From positions 30,141,729-30,205,728 of the forward strand of contig CM049314.1 of the NCBI GenBank assembly GCA_026874595.1: a stretch of 64,000 nt of DNA, given 5' to 3'. This document shows positions 12,717 through 24,859 of the stretch, one piece after another (the first letter of the stretch is position 1; each line of letters opens with the position of its first letter). Below the pieces are notes generated by a model. The model worked only from the letters and a program-made list of their open reading frames with translations, was not told where the DNA came from and did not search any database. This DNA is from Sipunculus nudus (lineage: Eukaryota; Annelida; Sipuncula; Golfingiida; Sipunculidae). Position numbers and translations under genes: made by a program.

Positions 12717-12939
12717 TATGCGTTCATCACCATTCGTGTGTGTGTGTGTATAGGTGTTCACAGTATAACTCACGCAATCTTGAAGACTAAAATTCGATGA
12801 TTTTTCGGGGACCTTAAGAATGGTCCCATGAAGAATAGGTTAGATTTTATGTGTGAAAAGCTATGGATTTGCCTCATGATCCGGCCCCTGGGAGGACATC
12901 CAGATATATTCGCAAATGTAGTCACTTATGCACGAGTGA

Positions 12940-13075
12940 ACCCCGGAATATGGGCCGAAGATGTGAATGCATAAATAAATAGACAATAAAAAAACACCTT
13001 TTTGGGGAGTATCCCACAATAAGGAGCGCCCACATGGCGGAGGCCTGCATTCTTGAGAATGCATATTCCTAGCTA
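12940..13075. repeat. Dispersed repeat ('CACATGGC..AGGC.TGCATTCTT'), copy 1
   Basis: The order GGGGA-TATCCCAC, CCACATGGCGGAGGCC, TGCATTCTTGAGAATG is shared, diverged, with 42735-42870 in the COG3 region. The family is unknown. Confidence 0.45.
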
Positions 13076-13189
13076 TATTTCCTGTCTTTCAGGTATTAAC
13101 TTTCAGCTGATGAGAAGTTTAAGTGTCTTATAACTCAGTTCTTAATTGGGGGCATAGCCAGGGGCTGTACCCACAAACTGACTTTTAAC

Positions 13190-14029
13190 CAAGGTTGGCA
13201 AAATAAAGGCAATTTCTCATAAAGTCCATGCCGGCGGTAAATCCCGCGAAACGCCACTTTTTGCTGGTAAATACAGGCAAATTGAATTTTATTACACCAG
13301 GTCAAATTAATTTTTTTTTTCGTCTTGATTTTACTTAAACTTTCATTACTAGATTTTTCTTATTAGGTTGCATTTCTAGCACTGTTAAAGTAAGTTGGAG
13401 ATAAAAAAAGGCTATTAGTGGATTTATGGGTAGAGGAGGATTTGTGTCTTTTTACCCAGGTTATTTCCTGTAGGGCATGACAGGAACCAGCTACCAACAG
13501 AAATTATCTTCACTGATACACATGCACAGTTTGAAGCAGCGTACTAACAGCCTATCATGACAGAGTCAGAATAATAATTCCTGCACACCGCCTACCCATG
13601 AAGATTATTTCTAAGCAGCGAGAAACCGTCCAGTACCAACAGATAACGATAAAACTATATAACTTCAGGTACAGTTATAAATAAACCCCTGGAAATATAT
13701 TTTTCCTTAATTTTTATTTCTGCTTAACTTAATTCAAAACTGTCATCACACAATGATACAGGATTAATATAATTTTGCAACGCACTGTTGTAGTCTTCTA
13801 ATTCTGCTATTGCAGATAAATCCCATTTATCTGTACTGAGCTCTTATAATAATGAGAGTCTTTGTGCTTTGTAGATCTTTGTGACAGTAATAAAACACAG
13901 AAATAAGGCATTTATTTTATATTTGCCATTTAACTGACAGTTATTTGCCAAAAGGTATATTATCCATTCGGGCATCTCCCGGGAATTGCCAGTGGCTTTT
14001 ACCGCCTTGGCATTTACCGGCCAACCCTG
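13190..14029. mobile_element. Non-autonomous hAT-like DNA transposon, 840 bp, with perfect 8-bp target-site duplication
   Basis: The left end is CAAGGTTGGC and the right end is GCCAACCCTG, which reverse-complements to CAGGGTTGGC. These 10-bp inverted termini have one mismatch and fit the CAGGG-TTGG style of hAT transposons. Both ends are flanked by the identical 8-mer CTTTTAAC (13182-13189 and 14030-14037), the duplication length typical of hAT insertion. Subterminal GGTAAATSCC motifs occur at both ends. The 840-bp interior has no transposase-sized open frame, so it would need a transposase from elsewhere. Confidence 0.8.
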
Positions 14030-14039
14030 CTTTTAACAC

Positions 14040-16065
14040 TAAATCATGTTTCAAGACACCAAATATCTATCTTGGTAAATGCTCGAAACGTTGCAACAAA
14101 ATAAGCAGAAACAGATATTGCTTCTTTTGCAACAATATAGATAGAAATTTGGGTTTGCGAAGGGGGCAGGTAAAACGTGGTGGAGAATTGGGTTTTATAT
14201 ATAATGGAAAGCAGAACTGAGAGTCAAAGTTCTTGCTTAGGGCAACATAACTGGCAAAACCCCTAAATCTTAATGAATGAATCTCATTATATGTCTCATA
14301 AAAAAATAACTTCGATCTGTTACTGTGTTCTCCCAGATGATATATGCATGTATGGTAGAGCTTAATTAAGTGATGCTAATTAATTGTTTATGTTCAAGCT
14401 GTACTATTAACTTTATATGTGAAGAACCATGGGTTGATACCATTTTCTACATGTATAATCTTTGGGTCACATTTCATGTGAATGTAAAGTTTCAGTTAAT
14501 TTGATAAAGTACTTTTTGTATAATGTGTCAGTAACATGAAGAAACACAGTTTAAGTTAATGGCTGTAATAGAATGTAAATGTATGTATCTTGGCATGATC
14601 CTATCAGTGTAAATGAGCAGCCCATCAGTGTCACCCTGGTAGCATCAGGTTAAAGTATAATGATGCTGCCAGATGTCTGGACAGCAGCAGTTTTGAATTG
14701 ACCACTGAGCTGGACACATCAACTGACCAGCATGCTGTATACATATATTTACTGAATATACCAACTCTACCACTTGAGGACTTATTATTGTTGTTTGTGT
14801 TTAGCTAATTTCCCCACAAACACCAGATCCCGATAGCGCTACAATACATGCATACGCATTTTTGATCTCCTCATTTATTTTAAATGATATTTTAAAAGGT
14901 GCTTTAGTTTAAGAATCCAGGAATAGTAAAAAGTAATAGTAAAGTTATATGAAACTACATGATCAAACTCGAATCCCATTTTTTTTATTATTTTGTCTCA
15001 TTCTTTCTAACTTCCGGTTAAATTTTAATATTTGAGTCAATAAAAAAATAAATTTTCATATTATTAAATATATCTAGTAAAGCGATAAGGCTTTTGTGAT
15101 CTTGTCATGTAGTTTTATGTGTTACCTTAGTAAATAGCGCCGTAGTATTAGTGGGATTTTAAAATAATTTAATTTTTGAAAATTGAAAATTGTTCAAAAT
15201 GTTAAAATATCCTAAAAAAGAATGAAAAGCTTAAAAATATGTATACCATCATTAAGAACATTGTACCAGGTTGAAAATAATGTAGATTTTATTGGGTCCA
15301 ATATGAATTTAAAACAACTTTCAGATAGATTTTAGTTATTGGCGTTTTGTCAATTTTAGTACCTTAAGTTAATTTTTTAAGGCGAAGAACCTATTATTTT
15401 AAAAAGTGGGCATTAGTTAAGATGAAATATGATAAATTCAATTATTTTGATTCAATTTTAATTTACTTGGCAATTATCTTCTGGATCATAATGAATAAGC
15501 CTGTAATAAGTGAAATATGTGACTATTCGGTTTGCATGCACTATTATATTTCTAAATATCTGTCACTGCAATCAACGTGCAAGAGATTATACATCTGGTA
15601 CACGTCAAGGTCACCCTGTGTCCTATCGTTCAGATCTTGTCAGTTGATAAAGGGTCATAAAGTGTCAGACGTTTCCGAGCATCGTTGTCCATATATCTCT
15701 TTCTTTGTTTACTTCAACTTGATCGAGGTAGAGCAATGGATGATATACTGGAAGGTTTCTTATTTCAGGATTTCATATCCCTATCTAATAGAAGGGTCAG
15801 TTGCCATGATATGGAACAGAATGCAAAGCAAGTCCATAAAATTGGATATCCTTATATTGCAACCTGTAAAATAAGCTACATTGACATCCTTTGAAACGCA
15901 AGTAGGTTTACTACTAAAAAGGATCCATGGTTAATTATATATACCATGATACTTTTTATCAGCGTTCTTATATTAAACAGATTACAACATCAACCCAGAT
16001 TTATAGCGTGGTTTTGTATATTTGTTTTGTATACATATTTATTGCTGACTAATGAGCCATATACA
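14040..16065. other. Intergenic AT-rich stretch, nothing recognised
   Basis: It includes a 150-codon open frame at 15422-15874. This lacks any recognisable domain, is rich in I, Y and S as expected for AT-rich chance frames, and has no splice or promoter support. Confidence 0.4.
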
Positions 16066-16190
16066 GTATAACCTTGCCTCACGACCACCTCGGTAAAGTG
16101 ACCACCTCAAAATTACAACCACTTTTTATGATCCCGATTTTTCCGCTCTTTATATCATATATTTAAACCTCCGAACAGCGGGAATCTCGT
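16066..16190 (+). repeat. CGACCACC-family repeat fragment
   Basis: ACAGTATAACCTTGCCTCAC followed by GACCACCTCGGTAAAGTGAC, then a CCGATTTTTCCGCTCT stretch. The order of motifs is shared with 30910-31080, 39830-39990 and 48960-49140. Confidence 0.55.
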
Positions 16191-16193
16191 TTT

Positions 16194-17350
16194 TAGCTCA
16201 GCTGACTTTCAGTCATGCTGGGCTATAGCGATGGGTCTTTGTCCGTCGTCCTTCCGTCTGTCCGTCCGGCCGGCCGGCCGTCCGTCCGTTAGCAGGGCAC
16301 AAATCATAAGCGTAGGGGTTAGGGCCATGAACCCTATGCAGTCTTAGAGGTTCTAAAAAGATCTCCTTGCAAACCTGAAATTAGGTCACTGCGACCTATA
16401 TTCTCGAAGTTATGGGATGTTTTTGCACCCCCCAGAAATAATTCTTTTAGCCAAAATTTTCATCCCAAACCTTACATATTTCACATACAGCTCACCTACC
16501 AACAGGGGAAGAACCATAATTATTTTGAGGTCACAAGGTCAAAGGTCAAGGTCACAAAACCAACTTCTTTGAAAAGCCTGTGGATGCATTTTAAGCCAAA
16601 CCTTTCATCCCAATTCTTTGATCTTTCACATATAGCTCACCTACTAAGTGGGAGAAGAATCCTATAGATGTTGAGGTCACAAGGTCAAAGGTCAGGGTCA
16701 CAGGATCCACTTCTTTGAAAAGGTTGTGGACACATTTCAAGCTAGACCTTTCATTCCAAACCTTTCAGCACTGATATCGCTTCTCTGCCAACAGGGGAAA
16801 AGACCTGTTGATTTTGAGGTCAAAGGTCAAGTTCACAATAGAGGAAAAGACCTGTTGATTTTGAGGTCAAAGGTCAAGTTCACAGCACCCTCCTCTTGCG
16901 TGGAGTCATTTTCAGGCAAACTTTTCAATCTGTACTTTCCATCTGTCATATATGGCTTACTTACCAATAGGGGAAGAAGCCTATTGATGTTGAGTTCAAA
17001 AGGTCAAAGGTCAAGGTCACAAAATTGTTCTAAATGCTTGTGAACATATTTTAAGTGAAACTGTTCAACCCAAACCTTCAGTCTTTCACATATGCCACAT
17101 CTGTGCATCACTCAATGTGATTCAAACTTCATATTTATGGGTCTTTTTGCATGAAGAAATAACTAATTGATTTTGAGGTCAGCTGGTCAGGAGGTTAAAG
17201 GTTGCAGGTCTAAGTTATTCACTCATTGGTTGCCAAGTAATTACACCCGGCCAGATGTAATTGGTTTGTAGTTACCCATCATTTAGAAAGAATCCAGTTG
17301 ATATGTGGGCAAAAGGCCAAGGTCATAGGTCAGGTCAACTTATTTTGTAG
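16194..17350 (+). repeat. Long AGGTCA-rich dispersed repeat (head at 16194)
   Basis: The head has the TAGCTCAGCTGACTTTCAGT hairpin-like start and a CCGTCGTCC/CCGGCCGGCC pyrimidine-purine stretch. The body is a degenerate tandem series of units containing 'CTAACAGGGGAAGAA', 'GAGGTCACAAGGTCAAAGGT' and 'ACTTCTTTGAAAAG'. Five copies of the exact 13-mer AGGTCAAAGGTCA occur, at 16536, 16682, 16817, 16864 and 17001. Repeats of this style are familiar from bivalve genomes. The open frame 16726-17043 is a by-product of the repeat. Confidence 0.6.
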
Positions 17351-18580
17351 ACCAACTCTATTTTTCTTGTATATATAAGCTTGCACTCCAGCTGGTACAT
17401 CTCACCGAGTGGCTGTAATTGTGAGTGACACTGGTGACATATGACTCCCTTTTGTATCAGGCTATTAAGTGATAAGGCTTAGTGATAAGTACCTCGTTAC
17501 TGCATAACAGAACACTGTTGTTGGAATACTTCAGCCAGGAATTAACACTATGAGAGTATAGTATTAAGGTTTAGCTACTGATTTATGAGATGATGGGAAC
17601 ATTTTGCAGTTTATTTTATGGAATCATAGCAATAAACTTAGTTTCCTAGATATCTGAATATTTTTATATAAATCACCACATATAAAAGCAAGTGTTTGTT
17701 CTCATAATATGTGAATGTGTACTTGATTTAGGATGGCTTTATTTTATTACAAGACTCTTAGTCATGCTTTCTGCATTTCTTTTCTTTCAGGTTTTGCAGT
17801 TTACCAACCCTGCTGACCCTATTGAAAAGCAGAGTGATTATAAAAAAATATTGGACCTACACTTTTACATTTGCATATCTATAAATCTGATATGAGCGCC
17901 TGAACATGCCTTTTCAATTGTTTTGGACATTCATTACTGTAACGTCATTTGGAGAATTTGCCCCAAGTTTGGTCTCTTATTGGAGGATGTGTGATATTAA
18001 ATGCCAGACTTGTCAGAAATCCATTATGTCTGCCAGTTAGCCACCTTAGACATCCTTTTTTCAGTGCAGTTTAAGTAATTTTCCTTCAATTTTTGGTCCG
18101 ATTTAGAGAATGGTTGTTGTCTGATTTCAGACCTGTCAGAAGTCCAAAATGGCCACCATCATATTATCTCAAGAACTGTTAAAGTGAAGGCAGTCGGACG
18201 TATATTAATGTAATCTTGCAAAGGATTCGGTCAAATATTTCTTAATAAATATTATCATCATATATGAAAGTGCAGTACAGTTGGCTTGTATTGAATAAAA
18301 ATTCATACAGAAGCACCTGTTTCTCAATAATTCTTGCATGGATTTCTTTGATTTTTTGCTATATATTTTGATCTTATTTTGCCCTTTGTGGTGTTCCTTT
18401 TGAGACTGACAGGTATCAAGTAAGCTATGGGAATAGTTCTGAAAACCTTAACAATCATACATTTTCCCTCAGACCATCAATTCACTGTGTTTTAAATAGA
18501 CATAGGTGATATATATTTCTGTTGTCGTAGAAAAATTCAACAAATTGGCAAATTGGTTCTTCAAAATTTGACTGGAAGTT
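17351..18580. other. Intergenic stretch; possible decayed exon-like island at about 17789
   Basis: A good acceptor-like tract (ttcttttctttcag) precedes a short open stretch starting VLQFTNPADPIEKQS, but no donor, partner exon or known domain follows. The rest, including 'AAAATGGCCACC'-type sequence at 18150, looks repetitive. Confidence 0.3.
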
Positions 18581-18869
18581 GTGAATCTCAGCCCATGATG
18601 TCGCAGGTCATGCTTGGCAGCTGAGCGTCATGACCCATGGGTCACTTGTTCCGTTTAACGACCACTTATTTTGGTCCCAACGCGTGACCTGAACCTCCCT
18701 TTGCCACCAATTTATTACAGCGTAAACGTTGCTCAGCTAGGCGTAGCGGAAGGTCGGGCGCAAACCAATGCATTATATAAATATATAAATAAATATAAAT
18801 ATTAACTTTATTTATTTTACATGGATTGTACAACTAGTTATAATAACTAATACGAGGCACTCTCCATGG

Positions 18870-19025
18870 CACGGATGTTGGCGCTCGGTAGTCGGTAAGG
18901 GTGGAGGAAACCGGAGGACCCGGAGAAAACCACCGACCTTGGACGGGCAACTACAACCCTTTCTCATAGCCACACCGGGAATCGAACCCGGGTCGCCAGC
19001 GGAGAAGGCCGAGCGTTATATCAAT
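18870..19025 (-). mobile_element. tRNA-derived SINE fragment
   Basis: On the minus strand a T-arm-like B box GGGTTCGATTCCC (complement of 18977-18989) is followed by a conserved-looking GGTTTTCTCCGGGTCCTCCG and GGTTTCCTCCACC segment. The upstream part is only weakly tRNA-like, so this is a SINE and not a functional tRNA. The family is not assigned. Confidence 0.55.
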
Positions 19026-19029
19026 AATT

Positions 19030-20590
19030 CGTAAAGGGCAGTTGGTGAAACAAGTGCATGGCATAGATCAAAGTGTGGTCAAGGATGGTCACACCAGGGC
19101 AGGAATGTTTATGTCATGGTTTTACAACTTTTTAAAAGGGCTGTCATTTAACTTTATTGACTGAGGAAAGGGACTGAGTAATCCATGATTTACTCTGTAT
19201 AAATGTTTGCTCTCTGATATTCTTCTTTTCATGGAATGTATTTATTTGCACATCAGAGCATCAAAATGTATGATTTTACAAAAATTCTAAGAGAATTTTT
19301 ATATGCAACTTAAATCTTTAGCAAACAGCCTTCTTAAAATAACACCATAGACTTGCACAATATAGTGTAGAGAAGCATACCTTGAACAGCAAAATCTTGA
19401 CAGGTTCTGAAAAGCATTGAAACTTTTGTTTCAGTATATTGACCCTAGTATACAACAAGCGCATTTGTCGTTGCATATCATCATCTTGTTAATTGTTATC
19501 CAAAATACCGCCCAGATTATTGTACTTTTTGACGAAAGTAAGTAGGGTTTCACTCATAAAAAACTTAAGCACTGCAGCTGCCGAGGACCATAACCTACTT
19601 TTACCCATTATGTGCACACACAATCTTTGCTTTCTTAAATTTAATTTGATGTGACATTCCGCAACCATATGTTAAACTTATCAGTTTTGCAAACCCTTTA
19701 CAGAGGGTGCAAACAGTACTTTGTCATCTGTGTACTTAAGATGATTAATAGTTAAGAACGTTGCCAATACCCATAAAATTGTCATCCAAGGGTTATTTAC
19801 GCAGTGATTTATACCAACAATTAATCATTTCTAGATGTGTATACTACAAACCTATATATATATATTGTCACATATCATTAAAATCTTCAGCTGTGTTGTG
19901 GAAATACACCGACAAACACACACAAATCTTCACAGAATTCACCTCAAACAATAAATGTCTACGTAGTCCAGGCGTAATCAGAGAATCTAATCTGCTGTCA
20001 ATACGGAAGGTGACTTACGTGAGAAATGTGTAGTTTGTCTTGTGATCTAATCTGAAACATGACAAAAATACCGCATGTAGAAATAAATCACAAAATAAAC
20101 TAATAATTCGCCTAAACCTAATCAAGTAAGGATAAAAATAACATATACCTGCCTTGTTAATTAGAACTAGATTTTAGTAACAATTTTTCAGATACTGCAT
20201 TGCATACAAATGTTTAACATTAAGTATAAAAATGAATAAATAAATCTCACAATCCATCAACTTTGGACCTTAACCTGCGCAGGTATATAAGGAGACATTC
20301 AACATACATCTTAAGGAGACATGCATGTGAGTGAGAGTTTTTTTTAAATCTTCCACTGCATATCAAATGTTTAGGATTTCAAAATTCATAAAAAAAATAT
20401 GCAAACAATTCAAGAATTCATAAAAATATAAAAAAGGGACCAAGTGTGAACAAAACCTAATTAGCTCTGAAGACCCATAAGACCAACCTTCCAATATAAT
20501 ATGTAGGTTCAAGTAAAACTTTTTAAGATATCGCTGCACGTAACATTAGTTTACGGGCGGGCTATCGGACAGACAGACTGACGGAACTGA
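19030..20590. other. Intergenic stretch, nothing recognised
   Basis: AT-rich, with no coding or mobile-element ends that I can support. Confidence 0.35.
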
Positions 20591-20741
20591 TCACTTTAAC
20601 CACCGCTCCGCTGAGGCGGGTGAAGATAACTCTTATTATTTACATGTGGTATGCTTTTAATAAAGCTTTCTCTTCGTCAGTCCATTAATTGGATCCACAC
20701 AGTTTTGTGAACCGCTGGTTATGTGGTTATATTGCTGGTTC

Positions 20742-20790
20742 CAGGAGCGGATCCAGGATATTTTTTGCAATTTGGGGGGTAGTGGACTCT
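20742..20790 (+). mobile_element. One end of a CAGGAGCGGATCCAGG mini-element
   Basis: CAGGAGCGGATCCAGGATAT followed by GGGGGG matches the ends at 8821 and 9180. The other end is not seen, probably because it is lost in the adjacent TA tract. Confidence 0.45.
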
Positions 20791-20845
20791 TTGCATCATA
20801 CATACATATATATGGGTACAGGCGCTCGCCATAAATATTTAGCAT

Positions 20846-20852
<7 letters not shown>

Positions 20853-20909
<57 letters not shown>

Positions 20910-20929
20910 ATATTTATATACATATATAT

Positions 20930-20968
<39 letters not shown>
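20853..20968. repeat. (TA)n-(GT)n compound microsatellite
   Basis: TA dinucleotides at 20853-20902, flanked symmetrically by ATATTTCATAT/ATATGAAATAT, then a second TA run and (GT)n to 20968. Confidence 0.95.
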
Positions 20969-22249
20969 TCACAATGTTATACAAGTAATGGGTAAATCGT
21001 TGAATACGACAGAAAAAAAAAAAAATTATATTCCTTTTTTAGATAAAAAAAATTGTCCTGTTTCTTTTCCTAAACTTCAGCATAATGATTTATAAGAAAT
21101 CAACAGTCTAATGGATCAGAGAAAGAGTTATTAGATTCGTCTTGTATCCCGTTCAATCGTAGTCGTAGTTTCAATCAAACATTCAAAAATTTGCAGATTG
21201 GAAACTAACAAAACATGTCTTCACGGCTAGATATCAAATTATATCTTTAGCATCATCCCACTTCATATATACGCTCTGATATCTTTATAAGGTATCATAT
21301 AGAGATGTACATGAGAAATGAGCACAAGTGCCCAACAATGTAAACATTTCTTTAATTATCCATTCTCAAATATATGTTCAGTCATCAAATAAAGACAGGA
21401 TTGAAAAAAACAAACGAATAAATCATTATTGGATATTATTCTCGAACTACTCTATTGAATTTTTAAGATATTACTCAACAGCGTTATTTTGAATAAATAT
21501 TCCAAATATGCTTTCATATATATTTCATTAGTCTATAACTTGCTTTTATTTCTTTAATGTATAAAATGCATTATAAAATGTAACTCTTTTGTTTGCACAT
21601 GTATATGCATTATTTAGCATATTGTTTGGTATTCTTAATACATCTTCCATAAAACGATGCTGTTGGTATTAAATATTTTCAGTTTTCTAGTTTCTTGTAC
21701 CGTTTTGTACCGTTTATCTTTTAACAAGGACAAATTATTTCAAACGGATTTCCAATTGAGAATTTCACTTGGTATACACAGCAAAAATCCCAGTCCACAT
21801 AACATTATATATATGACAAAGAAATTAAATTTCCCTGTTTATCATAAAAAAAAACATGTATATATTTTCACACACTATTTATTACTTGTAAATAGAACGA
21901 TAATATATTAACGTTTTGTTAAAAATGAATAAACAGTACAAGAACGATGTCAAAGCCTATAACGAAAGCTCGAATATTGCTGGGAGAAATGCTTTAGAAG
22001 GTCACGGTTGCAAGATCATGTATAGATCAAGTTTAAATCTCTGTAACAAGTGTTGGAAAATGCTCAACTAATTATTTAAAAAATACAATATGGTACATGA
22101 TCATGGTATAGAAAACACGTGTTTCCCCTAACGATTCGTTAGGTTTTCTTTTTCAGTCGAAAGGGTGATATTTGTTTGACAACATCTGAAATTAATGCAA
22201 AAAAAAAATGTTTTATCTAATATTTGCTGATAAAGAATGATAAGTTTCC

Positions 22250-22312
22250 GGGGGGGGGGGGAGCTGAGAAAAACACAAGGCCCCTCCTCTGGATCCGCCA
22301 CAACTTTTTAAT
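22250..22312 (-). mobile_element. One end of a CTGGATCCGCC-type mini-element
   Basis: CTCCTCTGGATCCGCCAC, reverse-complemented GTGGCGGATCCAG, matches the end sequence of the 8821/20742 family. A poly-G run lies inside, as in the 8821 copy. Confidence 0.45.
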
Positions 22313-22691
22313 TGCTTCCCGTTCCATTCAGCAGAAGCTCAGTGGTAATGTATTTTCAATACGAATTTCATCGTCGCCCACGCATGTGTTTTATTATTGT
22401 GCGCGCGTAAACGTTTATTGTTCAAAGCTTCAACATGTTTGACAAATTAGCGGATATTCAGATAAGTCTTGATATATGTCATTCGGACCATACACAGGTA
22501 TCCATTTTACTTTGTCTGAGGTCCTGTATTCACTTTATATGTGAGTAATCTACCAGTAAACACCATGTACCTAAATTTCCACTATACCCTACTTGTTACG
22601 ACCTCTTACGACCGATCGGAGGATGGCACAATCTTTCCTCTGTCGCCAACCTTTATTTTTTGTAGTATATGTGAAATATATATCTTCACCT

Positions 22692-22693
22692 TC

Positions 22694-22743
<50 letters not shown>
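22692..22743. repeat. (CT)n microsatellite
   Basis: About 52 bp of CT with one G interruption. Ser-Leu frames across it are artefacts. Confidence 0.95.
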
Positions 22744-22745
<2 letters not shown>

Positions 22746-22936
22746 ATAGCAACAATGAATCGTTTATATGATATGTAGGTTTACTTTTTATCCCTCTGCA
22801 TGAAAATTTTTCCGTGTGAATTTTGAGTATCAAACGCTGTGAATGAACCTTACCTGGAGCAAGTCCTTTTATTTCAAGTATGTCTCAGTTGGTCTGAAAC
22901 TTAATTATCATCAGCAAAAGTATCAGGCCAAAACAT

Positions 22937-22940
<4 letters not shown>

Positions 22941-22993
<53 letters not shown>

Positions 22994-23037
22994 ATATATA
23001 CATATAATATATAATATAAAATATATATATATAATAA

Positions 23038-23077
<40 letters not shown>
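22941..23077. repeat. (TA)n tracts flanking a transposon insertion (left side)
   Basis: Two long TA-rich runs separated by imperfect TA-rich sequence. The right run directly abuts the CAG terminus of the element starting at 23078. Confidence 0.9.
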
Positions 23078-23081
<4 letters not shown>

Positions 23082-24660
23082 CATGGGGTATTCGTATTCA
23101 GTATTCGTATTCATTGTATTCCAATACAGGTTTTTTTCAGTATTCGTATTCGTATTCGAATACATTTGTAAAAAGTACAAAAGAATTTGTATCCGTATTC
23201 AAATGCATCGCAGAAGTATTCACATTCATGAATACTTTTCATGAATATATGCAGTATTCATTAATGTTGTTTACTTTTGTCCTTAATCCATTTGGAAAAA
23301 TGTGCCATTATTTCAATAGTGATTGATTTCGACCCACTTAACACATGCACACTAAAAATCTTATTTACACATATTTTCATTTTTTACTTTATTCATATTA
23401 AATTAATATTAAGGTGTTTATTCTGTCATTGTATGTACATCTCCATCAGTCAGACCCTCTTTATTTCTACATTTATCCTACATCAATTTTATTTATACAT
23501 ACAAGACAACAGGCATCTACATGGGGCAAGCAACGCTGTCCATATCCTTTGCTCTGTACCCTTTATGTATGATAATGCCACAATGAACTTCCTGTGTAGA
23601 GGATGGAGGTAGCTGGGCCAGCATGCTACTAACCCAAGTCCACTCAAGTTCAAAGGGTTGAAAGCTTAGTAATTACCCCTACCCAGTGTCTGTAACAGCC
23701 TTGACAGGGATGACAGCTCAGTACCTTGACTAAACTTTACTAGTAAACCTGAAGGCCATTCCAGTATCTTGGTAAACCTGTATTTCACATAACTGTGAAT
23801 TGTGTACCTAGATACAGTTACAAGTAACTGGCCCCAACTCTGCTCAGTGTACATACTAGCCAAGGTTATATATATATATATAGACATGGGGCATGTAGGC
23901 AACCCCCTGTATATATCCTTTGTTGGTTGCTGAATACTTGTGCTGATAATATAATGCTGCAATGCACTTCCTGTTTAAGAGACTGGAGGTTGACCAGCTT
24001 GCTAGCCAGGTAGCTAGCTACAAAGGCAGCAAGGGTGAATGCTTAGTATTTACCCCTGCCTAAGATGGCTAACTGCCCTGACAGGGGTGACAGCTTTGTA
24101 CATGCAATTGATCCAAGCCTGGTGTCAATGTAAAGTACCAGTATCAAGTTAGTACCTGGAGTACCTTATAAGAGGTACAGGAACTTTAGTTCCAAGGTAC
24201 AACATCTTACTAATGACAGCCAGGTGCAGGTACTCTGAACTGCACCTAGGTACAAGTACAGGTACAGGTACAAGTACCTAGTCCAAGCCCTGAAAGAAAC
24301 AATCATTTATATATTTTGTGTAACAAACTTCCATAATATATAACACTCCGTCATTATGCGGATTGGAAATTAGCGGATTACATGAATATTTTGAATTTTA
24401 GACTAAAATACATTTTGCAAGTGTGAATATATGATGATTGCAGTTAATAGTATTAAACAAAAATGACACTTGATAATTTCTTTTTGTTTCAGTAAATTGT
24501 ATTCATATTGATATTCATGAATACATTTGTATTTGTATTCGTATTCGAATACATTTCTGTTTTGGAGTATTTGTATTCGTATTCGTATTGGTATTCGTGT
24601 ACCCCTGCTGTATTCGTATTCGTATTCGAATAAATTTCTCTTGTATTCGACCCATGTCTG
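23078..24660. mobile_element. Candidate non-autonomous hAT-like element, 1.58 kb, with GTATTC-repeat subterminal arrays
   Basis: The left terminus CAGACATGGG and right terminus CCCATGTCTG are perfect inverted repeats. Each is followed inwards by an array of GTATTC hexamers (23088-23165 and about 24500-24640), inverted relative to each other. Outside both ends lies ATATATAT, compatible with an 8-bp duplication but uninformative because the target is a TA microsatellite. The interior holds two related segments with CACTTCCTGT (at about 23587 and 23965) and TTACCCCT..C, some 375 bp apart. No transposase frame is seen. Confidence 0.65.

Positions 24661-24704
<44 letters not shown>
24661..24704. 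repeat. (TA)n tract, right flank of the element
   Basis: TA dinucleotides directly abutting the CTG end at 24660. Likely one original microsatellite split by the insertion. Confidence 0.9.
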
Positions 24705-24707
<3 letters not shown>

Positions 24708-24850
24708 CCTTTGTCGTTCGTCCGTACGGCCGTTGGTCGTCCGGCCAGCCAGCAACAGGGCACAGATAGTAACCGCAAAACCGAGAAATCGTATATCCAG
24801 GGAGGTCCTAGGCAAATATCCTTTCAAATTTAGCTGAAATTCGGTCATGG
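24705..24850 (+). repeat. Truncated copy of the GTCCGTCGTCC/AGGTCA-type repeat
   Basis: CGTTCGTCCGTACGGCCG then CAACAGGGCACAGATAGTAA parallels 16245-16320 (CAGGGCACAAATCATAAG). It is truncated by the SINE that follows. Confidence 0.5.
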
Positions 24851-24859
24851 TGTCTTATT

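Noticed and set aside
15422-15874. 150-codon open frame on the + strand
   Set aside because: No recognisable domain, composition as expected for AT-rich chance frames, and no splice or promoter context.
17789-17895. Exon reading VLQFTNPADPIEKQS
   Set aside because: The acceptor-like tract is good, but there is no donor, no partner exon and no recognised homology.
20590-20640. tRNA-like A box (CTCAGCGGAGCGGTGG on the minus strand)
   Set aside because: No B box at the right distance; at most a decayed SINE fragment.
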